A stretch of 64,000 bases of DNA from Tetracentron sinense (lineage: Eukaryota; Streptophyta; Magnoliopsida; Trochodendrales; Trochodendraceae): the NCBI GenBank assembly GCA_015143295.1, contig CM026565.1:26234052-26298051 (forward strand), read 5' to 3'. Under the pieces are notes generated by a model. It did not search any database. It worked only from the letters and a program-made list of their open reading frames with translations, and was not told the origin of the DNA. This document shows, one piece after another, positions 51,401 through 60,400 of this stretch (positions are counted from its first letter, which is position 1; the number at the start of each line of letters is the position of its first letter). A program made the position numbers and the translations under genes.

Positions 51401-54400
51401 GCTTACGGCACGAGAGTATCATGCGATTTTGAACAACCGTAAGCAGAGTAAGAAGGATTGTGATTTTATTGGGCTTCATAGCTCACTGACTTTTTATGTC
51501 AGCAGATCTTGGAGCTGCTGACCAGTAAGTGAAAAGTCCAACTGGACATTTTGGAAGCTTGTACGAGTTGTACCTGGCGTGATAGAAGCGCCTACTTTTG
51601 TAAAACAAACTTGATGTAAACAATATAGGTATATGGTTTGTATGATGGCTATTGTGATGACAGGTATTATTTGCTTTTTGGAAGCTTCTGATAAATGTTT
51701 AAATTTCCCACATTTTCGCGGGTAAAGTCTTCCGCTTGCATGATTTGACGAACGGATGCGCGTCTCGGAACTTGATTCCCTAGGCGCGGGTTCGGGGCGT
51801 CACATCTTTCCTGATCCATTTCAGGTTAGAAGAGAAAAGGAACCAAGACAGCCATTGGTTTTCCTTTTGAATAATCAAACCCTAAGCCGTCAGAATGGAC
51901 AGTGCTAGATCCAAAAATGTGCCGGACTTGTTTTCAAGGAAATACCCCAAGAATCCCAAAATAAAATTGTGTTGAAAATTTTGATTTGAAAGGCGAAACA
52001 TAAGAATATACTCGGACTAAAAGATTCACATTTTAATCAGTGGTAGAAGAATATCATTTTAATGCTTAAACTAGTAGGATACTTAACATCCTATTTCAAA
52101 ATTTTAACAAGAAAAAAGACAAAATAAATATGAAGTAAGAAAATAACAGGAAAAGAGAGTACAAGCTTCCATTTGGAAGAGAGGGAGATAGAAATACAGA
52201 GAAATTAAACTTTAGCCAAAATACAAATCTCCAGTTGCAGCATTTGATTCTCTTACAATTTCAAAAAAGAGCAGAAACCTGTTACAACAGTGAGCATGGG
52301 AAAATGGTAAGCAAAAGTACGACCTACTACTTCACTGGCTCACCACTTCACTAGAAACAGTCACTGAAGTTGACATTCAACCCGATATATTTGTACCCAC
52401 ATATGCAATTATTTCAATAGATAAGTGGCCCATAGATTATTTTTAATCCTAAAGTGAAGCATCTCAAGCTAAACAATCAGAAATATATGAGCAAACTGAT
52501 CCACTTACAATCCACTCATTTATATGAAAACCAATTCCTAAAACCGAATAATACTTCAAACATACGCATACATAATGCATTTATAACCTTCATGAAAACA
52601 ATCCAAAAGACAATTAGAATTCAACAAAGTTCTTAACTGCCAGAAATACAAATTATACTGCAAAAAGACTAAGAATTTATACCTCTTCCTTCCCTGGAGT
52701 ACGCTTTCTCTTTAACTTCATCTTCGGAGTTTCCTCCACGTGAATTTCATATTTATTTGATTTCGTGGCGGATTTAGGTGAAGAAACCATTTCCTATATA
52801 GTTCACAACAATAACTGTTGAACTGATTGGGTTTGAGATATAATACACAACATCATTGGTGAAACTGCAAAAGAACAACGGCCAAGTCATTTTAAAGAGT
52901 ACCTTGTTACCAGATTCTTCAGTTGCATCCTTTTCAGACATAGTTTTGCCCCTTCCCCGCCTTTTTTTACCTTCCTGCTGTTTTACTGATGATCCATCAT
53001 CGTTAATACTCCCCGAATATACCTTCTTAACTGACTGCTTCAGTGGTTTTGCCTCTGAATCACTTGTCACCCCAACTTCCTTCCTTAAGACATCTTTGGG
53101 AGCTGGAGTTTTCTCATTATTATTCCCAGCAAGTGCCTTTTTACCTGAGCGCCTCCGTGGTTTTGCTTCCAAATCACTTGTGCCCTCAGATTCCTTTTTT
53201 GAGATGGCATTTGCAGATGGTGGAGTTTCATCCTCAATTTGATCACTCAACAAAGCTCCCTTTGGCACTGAAGGAGAACCAGGATCAGTTTCTTGATCCA
53301 TGCTCCCTTTCTTCTTTTGCCCCCGGCGGCCCCTTTTGGGACGACTTCCATCAGGAAGGCTCTGACTTGGGGATGGTGAAGCAACATCTTTCTCATTGTG
53401 TGATTCTGTTGGCGAGGAAAGTCCTATATGAGTCTCTTTTTCATGCTCTGAAGGCACAGCGGCCTCTTTGACAAGTGGATCTTCAGAAGGTGAACTATCA
53501 AATTCCTTGCTGCGACTTTTTCTGCGAGATGATAGTTCTGCAGCTTCTTTTCCACCGTCAATGCGAGAATGGTCAGAGGCTTCTGTTGGATTCATCAAAG
53601 ATTTAGGTTTCCGGCCCCTTCTCTTGGCACTGTGTTCAGGCTTAGTTTCTGAATTGACTACCTTCTCAGAGTCTAAAACATCCGGTCCAGGCCTGCTTGT
53701 TGCATTACTACTTTTGGACTCATTAGTTCGACCACAACGATCTACCAAGGAGTCATCTTTCCCAGTCTGAGCAGTGCCATTGCTCATCAACGACTGTGAT
53801 GGTCCGTCTACAGCAGGGTCAACTTCTCCAGGACAAGCCGCTTCTGGTGCAAGCACTTTAGTCACCTGATAAAGAGACAACTGAGTTCAGCACCCTTTTC
53901 AAAAATTACTTAACAAAGCATGATTGGCAAAGTAGATAGATACTGCTAAAATACGAGTAACTTTTAAATCATGCTCACATTCATGTACAATAGGCCTAGA
54001 AGAAACCAATAATTAAAGATTAACATAGTGTCTTGGGAAAAAAATCTCTCATAGGACAATAATACAAAACATGGGAAAAAAATGCAAGCGGAAAAAAAAA
54101 ACTACTCAGAAGACAAAAAGAGAATAGCAAACTAGTATGATACCTCCAATGTAACATAAGAGAAGCATTATGGGACAACAGATACATTATTGTGGTAGTA
54201 ATATTATTGAGAACTAGACAACCAGAAAATGGAAGTGAGTCTTAACACTCTAAAACTTCTGGGTAGCAAGCATCTAGTAAATACCATCAAAAATAACTAA
54301 AAGTGAAGCAGAGCCACTGTCGCTTCACTTAAAATTGCTTAACCAAGGGATGAATGACCATCACTTCACTTGAAATTGCTTAATCAAGGGATGTATGTCA

Positions 54401-57400
54401 TTTAACCAATTTGCAGTGATTAGTATTTAAAACCAGTACACAGAAAAATTGCTTAATCAAGGGATGTATGTCATTTAACCAATTTGCAGTGATTAGTATT
54501 TAAAACCAGTACACAGAACGCATACATAATAACAGTCTAATATGACATTTTAAAAAATACAAATTAAGCTCCTCATCTCCACAAAATCTTCCTTGAACAA
54601 TAAAGAAACCCACATATAGATTTTTTGAAAGTTGAACATGCTTTCTCATCCAACAAAACCCTAGTGAGAGAAGCTCATCTCTTGAGAGTTATGTAGGGCT
54701 TAAGAGAAACACTGAAGGGTTTGGAGGCTTTCTTTAAGCCCCTCATGCAAATTCCACTTATTCTCAATGTTAAAATGACCATAAATTCCCAAGCCAAGGG
54801 AAAGCACCATGGCCCAAAAGAAATTCCCAGGCCAAGAGTCACCAAAAAAAGAACAGTAGTAGGGTTAGTTCTGATCTGCCCATGCTTTGCTCTATGGTGC
54901 CCTCAAAGTTGGTCTACTCATTTGCCCGAATTCTTTGACATTTGGACACCTGATTAGGTGCATAATTGGAACTATGTAATAATTGGTGAGTCTTAAGTCA
55001 CTTTTATCTTTTTTTGTTTACAGAACCTCTCTTCCACCATAACTTTGTACATTATCTTTTCTTAATACAATTCACGTTATTCAATAAATAAATAAATAAT
55101 AAGGGCCATGATTCAAGTTTGATTCACTTATCGGGATCAGAAAAGCAATAAAAGTAGGAGGCAAGAAAAACACTTGCTTTTCTCATTCCCCTTAATATTT
55201 ATGTGATGAATACTCAGCCCCGTCTTGGGAAAAGGCATTTTTGATAACATACACAGTTGAAATTAGAAGGCAATGCAAGGCTAGTGAGCAAAAAAGAAGT
55301 AATGCCGCCAAATGCATTGTAGTCAAGTAGTCGGTATGTCTTCAATAGCCAACATGGAACATAAATAGAATACAAGATACATAGACCAAATCAGAATCCT
55401 TATAGGACTGAGAAGAGAATATCTAAGATCACCAATACCAATCATCAATGATATATAGAGAATATCTAAGATCACCAATACCAATCATCAATGATATATA
55501 GAGAATAAGGGGAGCCGCACCAAATGTTCGTCAGAAGCATGGACATCATTATGCTCAACAGTGTCCGATGTCTCTTGGCATATAGACGCAACAATTTTAC
55601 AGTAATCATTTAAAGAAATGCCCATGGATTGCACTGCTTGCCTCAGGTAGGGTTTAAGCTTCGTAGCACAGTTTTCAATTACTTTCTCCCCCAACTTCTG
55701 CGCAATAGGCAAAACATCCTGAAACAAGGAATGGAGCTGATCAGCAGTCATATAGACAATGGAAAAGACCAATGTGAAGCAAAAGGTCACAAAAATGATA
55801 ATTTACCTGATTGTCCTTTTCTACACTAGCTAAAAGGAGAGAAAGAAGCTCTGACGAAATATCTTCACTTTCCTCTAAGACCAGGGTCATAATTGTCTCC
55901 ATGGATGAAAATACATTGTCTGGGTGGTTGTCCCTGGAAGTTGAGCAAGAAATCAAGAATGTCTAATCAGACCATGAAAAGACAGGCATGTCATCTATCA
56001 AACTAAAACATGTTTTACTATAGGAAAACAAAAATTGCATCTGCTTTTGAAGAATTCCAATCACGTCAAATTACTGAAATACACCAACAATTAAAAAATA
56101 CATAAAAGAAAGCCATAAGTAAATAATGCAAGAATAACCTCCAACCACCACTGGATTTGAATTTGAGCTTGAAACAACCAAATATAGATAGGGAAAAAAT
56201 CAATCAAAGAAAATGAGGGAGGCCAAAACAGTGCGACTCCAATATAGTTACATAACAAGACAACTGGAACTCTGAGAATTTCTACAAAAGAACAGATCAA
56301 ATAACAACATAGGGAGTGACCATTCATGCTACGGATATTTCAGTTCTTATACTGTTATATTGATATTTTTTTTTAGTGTTCAACCAACTTTGTGTTTGGC
56401 ACAGGACTATCTTCATAATTTGTGGGCTACACCAATAGAACAGCCAAGGACAATACTAACATCACAATCACATTAACACATACACGCAATGTTGTCAAAG
56501 TCGAGGCAGAGCATAAGGCGGTCGCCTTGAATTTAATCACAAAACAAATTCTAAACCCTAGGATTTAAAAAGAAAAGTCCTTTTCTTAATGTTTAAAAAT
56601 AATAATAAGTTGAAAAAAATAAAAATTACTAAATATTGATTAATCACACCCCTATATCTTCCATAATTCATCACATAACAGATAACACCATACATTGTCC
56701 ACTTTTTAATTTGAGAAAAAAAATATAAATCATCTGAAAATTATGCATCCTTAAATCTTTCATTATTCATCACATAAGACCATAGTCTCACCACACTTTA
56801 CCATCAAATATTAACATAAAAGATCAGCACCATAAAGTAAGGTTCACCTCAAATACAGACAGAGCATTTCATTAAAGTGAAATTTCCATCGATTTGAAAA
56901 CATCTCGATGAAGCAGAGAAGACTTTCTTATAACCAACCCTATGACCTAACACGTTTAAGCATATATATATATCTTTACTATTATAATGGGAGAGGCAGG
57001 CGCAGCCTGATTTTTCCAAAATTCCTAAACTACCCTCATATAAAACAAAATTTTGATTTAATATTTTATTTTAATTCACAAACTACCCCTTGCTCATCTA
57101 TCTATTTAAATAATAGAATCACAGCCAATCGCGATTGAACTCGAGGAGAGTTCAATTCACTCGCACCCGCGAGTTAACACGTGTCCCTTTTAACTCCTAT
57201 TAACTGTGGTTAACTCCTTCCTATCGCTCTCACGTGCATCACACGTGTCACTCGCTAGTATATATAAGCAAAGAAAGGAAAAAAAAAACACCTCGTCCAC
57301 TCAAGTCCAAACTGTTGCCCAAGTATTGACCCTAGAGGGGGGATGAATGGGCCACTTGGCAAATTTAAATTTCTACTAAGTCCCTTTTTGCGGAATTAAA

Positions 57401-60400
57401 ATTAACAAGAGAATGCAACTAACAATTCCAAATTATAACAATAAAGAAAAGTAAAGAGAAAGTTGGAGAAACAGAAGGAGTTTGTGCACAAGGTTCGGCA
57501 ATCTGCTTACACCCCCGCCTCAAGCTACCCGCTAGAGGATTCACCACGATTTCACTAATCGCACAGACTTCTTCCGGGTGAAGCCCAAACCTTTACAATT
57601 CTTTTCCAGGTAAGAATCACACATTTACAATCCTTTTTCCGGGTAAGGATTAGACCCGACTTTGCAAGAGAACACCCTCTTGACTTTTCCCAAAGCTTCC
57701 CGCTTTAATGCAAGAATCTCCGGATTCTTGACATTCTCAATACAACAAGTATGAAGAGTTTACAATCTTGAAGTATGCTCCTTAAACACCCTCTCTTGAC
57801 TTTTCCCAAAGCTTCCAGCTTCAATGCAAGAATCTACCGATTCTTGACATTCTCAATACAACAAGTATGAAGAGTTTACAATCTTGAAATATGCTCCTTA
57901 GATGAGTTGGATAAGATCTCTTTGAAGTTCTAATAAAATCACCCAACAGTTGGAGTTGAATAGCTCAAAAACAGAGGATTGGGGATTTTTCGGTTTTTCA
58001 CTAAAGATGTGAGAAAATCAACTTCTAGTGAATGATGAGTGTTTATAGATTGATTAATAGTTATTTTTCATTCATAAGTAATCTCATTTTATAGCCCATG
58101 AGGATTTATGGTCATTGGTGGGATAATAAATGCAAACATCCGTTTAAATATAGCCGTTATTGTGCATTTATTGCGCATTTCGAGTCATCTAGTTGACAGG
58201 ATGGGTCATCTAGTCGGCTGGATGATCACAGTGGCCAGAATGAATTCTGGCCTTCATCTAGTCTACTGGATGACTCCATCTACTCGACTGGATGGTATAA
58301 TTTCTGCACAGAATCCATTTTTAGAGACATTAAATATGGGATTTGATTCCAAGACCTCCTACCTTATCTTTATCAAGATAATTACCGACTTTTTTGGTCC
58401 TTAAAGTGATTTTCAATTTGATCTTAAGGTACCTATAGTCATTCTAAGTTTGTGAGTTTTTCAATACCAACTTTTGAGGACTTTTTACATTGGTCCTAAG
58501 CACTCTCATAGACTAAATAAACTTTGAAACCTTCTTAAGAGTCTTCAAACTTGATTCTTGGATCTTCAATAATAGTTCTAATCTTGAGATCTTCATTTTC
58601 ACTGTCTTCATGATCCTTCATTGTTGTTCATGATCCAAATTGGACTTTGGGTTGAGTGATCTTTTATCTTGATTTTTGATGGCTTGCATGTGGTTGAAGG
58701 ACTTGCTTGAGTGGATCCATTTTGATTTGCCTTAAGTTATTTTCATGCTTCAGGCCTTAAATGATGTGCTAATGTTCTTGTGATCTAAATTTTATAAACA
58801 CTTGATAGAAACATTATTATCACAATGGACATTCCATTTGTGTTATCATCAATATTAATCAGGGTACCCAAGGTTGTAACCTTGTGGCTAACACGAACTT
58901 CTTAGAAAAATTCAACTACATCAATGAATGATTCAATCGTATGATTCCATTTGTTACAGACTGATACTACCACAGCAAACCTCGAACCCGAACAAATTCG
59001 CAGTTTGGTTCGACTTGGTTCGTGAAATTGAGCAAACCACACAATTCTTCCAAACGGTCTTACTTCGCCAAATTTTTTATTTAAATTTGCTGATATTTTT
59101 CTTTGAACTCGGCGAATTTATTCTTAGGGTACGACGGATTTTTCTTTGGAGTTCGTGAACTGCTCATAAAAATACATTTTTATAGGTTTTCAAAAAAAAT
59201 ATTTATGATATATTTATTTGCACAATTAATATAGATATAAATATTGATTATTGAAATATATTATAAAATGCATATTTGTTTACTTTCTCAAGTAAACGAA
59301 CCAAGTGACCGAACCAAATTAAAAAAACACTATGCGAATCAAAAAAATATATATCTGATCCTACCCCTAGCGAACCAAGTTCATTCTAAAGTGGCGAATT
59401 GCGAACCCGAATTTGAACAAAGCGAACCAACAAACTATGTAACATTGCTTCAAAGTTCAAACAACGTAAGAGCTTTCAAATTCAGCTTCATCTGTTTAGT
59501 CTATTCCAAAACACAGCATTCATGAGAGAAGAAAAATGAAAGCCACTATTCATCATGTAATAACGGTTTTTTCAATTGCATTTAATTACGTTTTCCATTT
59601 AATATTAATATTTTATCTTTTGTTTAAAACCAACAACTAATTGTTAATATTCAAAATGTTTCTCATTCTTAAAACTAGTAGAGTTCTTTATACACCGGCC
59701 ACTACAAATCCAATCTTAAAATTCATCATCAGAGCATTATTCCAATTATCGGGCGTTGGCTAGACCAATCCTGCTTTGTCATTCCACTCTATCTAGAGGC
59801 ATATCTTCTAATAAACCATGTGTGTCCTCATCAGTCATTACCTTGATCCATGTCCTGTTGGGCGACCACTTATCCTTTTAGAGCTTTGATTATGCAGCCA
59901 TAATTACAGGAAGCTATTTACAAGGTGGAAAGCTCGTTTCCCAGACTTGCTTTCAAGGAAGCTCGTTTTCATCACGTCCCATTTAGTGACCAAAGGGGGT
60001 TGCTTATGTAAGAAGTGATTTAAAGCCTAAGGTGTAGATCTTGAGTAGGTATTGTTGGATTAAAACCTAAGACACCTACTTCTCCTCAAATATCTCATGT
60101 GAGATAAAATCCAAGGTATAGATGGCCATCCTAATATAATGGGACTGAGGCACCTATATCTTAATCCTCGCTCCCCGTTTCTTAAGATTTTTTTGAGCAT
60201 TGCTTTCTCTTTGCTTCTCATTTTCGCTTCTCAATTTGGTAACTATACATACATCTCATTGCTTCCATCAATGGTCTTGCACGACTTAAGTATCTCAACT
60301 ACATCTCTTTTTTTATCACATATATAGTTACTCCTTTTTCCCCTAAATTTGTTTTCCCCTGGATTTACACTCATCCATCTCAACATCCGCATGGCTAATG

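Larger units (their letters stand above)
47263..51804 (+). mobile_element. Rearranged Ty3/gypsy LTR retrotransposon
   Basis: Starts TGTAACGACCCGG, ends GGGGCGTCACA, with 5-bp duplication TCTTT (47258-47262, 51805-51809). The 5' LTR end is at 50941 and is followed by a primer-binding site like tRNA-Met, TGGTATCAAAGCC (50944-50956). The last ~355 bp of that LTR recur at 51449-51804 as a truncated 3' LTR with about 11 differences. Almost all of gag-pol is deleted. An RNase H piece ([41 protein letters not shown]; 47486-47760) lies inside the 5' LTR region, and an inverted LTR copy follows it. Between the LTRs only 507 bp remain, with two short frames. It is non-autonomous. Confidence 0.85.
43570..51990 (-). 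mobile_element. L1-type LINE, sense in the PDS5 intron, inactive and interrupted
   Basis: Minus-strand pieces: RT box [13 protein letters not shown] (about 46290, FADE instead of FADD), [16 protein letters not shown] and [14 protein letters not shown] (45528-45268), [19 protein letters not shown] (45093-44866), [19 protein letters not shown] (44771-44538), [15 protein letters not shown] and [11 protein letters not shown] (44081-43812). Further LINE sequence lies at 46400-47260 and resumes at 51810-51990 beyond the gypsy insertion. The changed catalytic box and broken frames show it is dead. Three elements sit inside it (44045, 45472, 47263). Outer ends are approximate. Confidence 0.8.
40321..52682 (-). 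other. PDS5 intron of 12.4 kb upstream of the Tudor exons
   Basis: Donor GGAAGAG|GTATAA at 52682, acceptor TCAATGCCAG|GC at 40321. It holds hAT-like elements (42658, 44045, 45472, 47977), a sense LINE and a Ty3/gypsy element. The stretches 40321-42657 and 43030-43560 show only unidentified AT-rich sequence, with a possible decayed element near 41350-41540. 51990-52682 shows nothing. Confidence 0.8.

Noticed and set aside
52856..53770. Plus-strand open frames of 100-142 codons
   Set aside because: They are antisense shadows of the long charged PDS5 exon at 53865-52903; no domain, no promoter signs.
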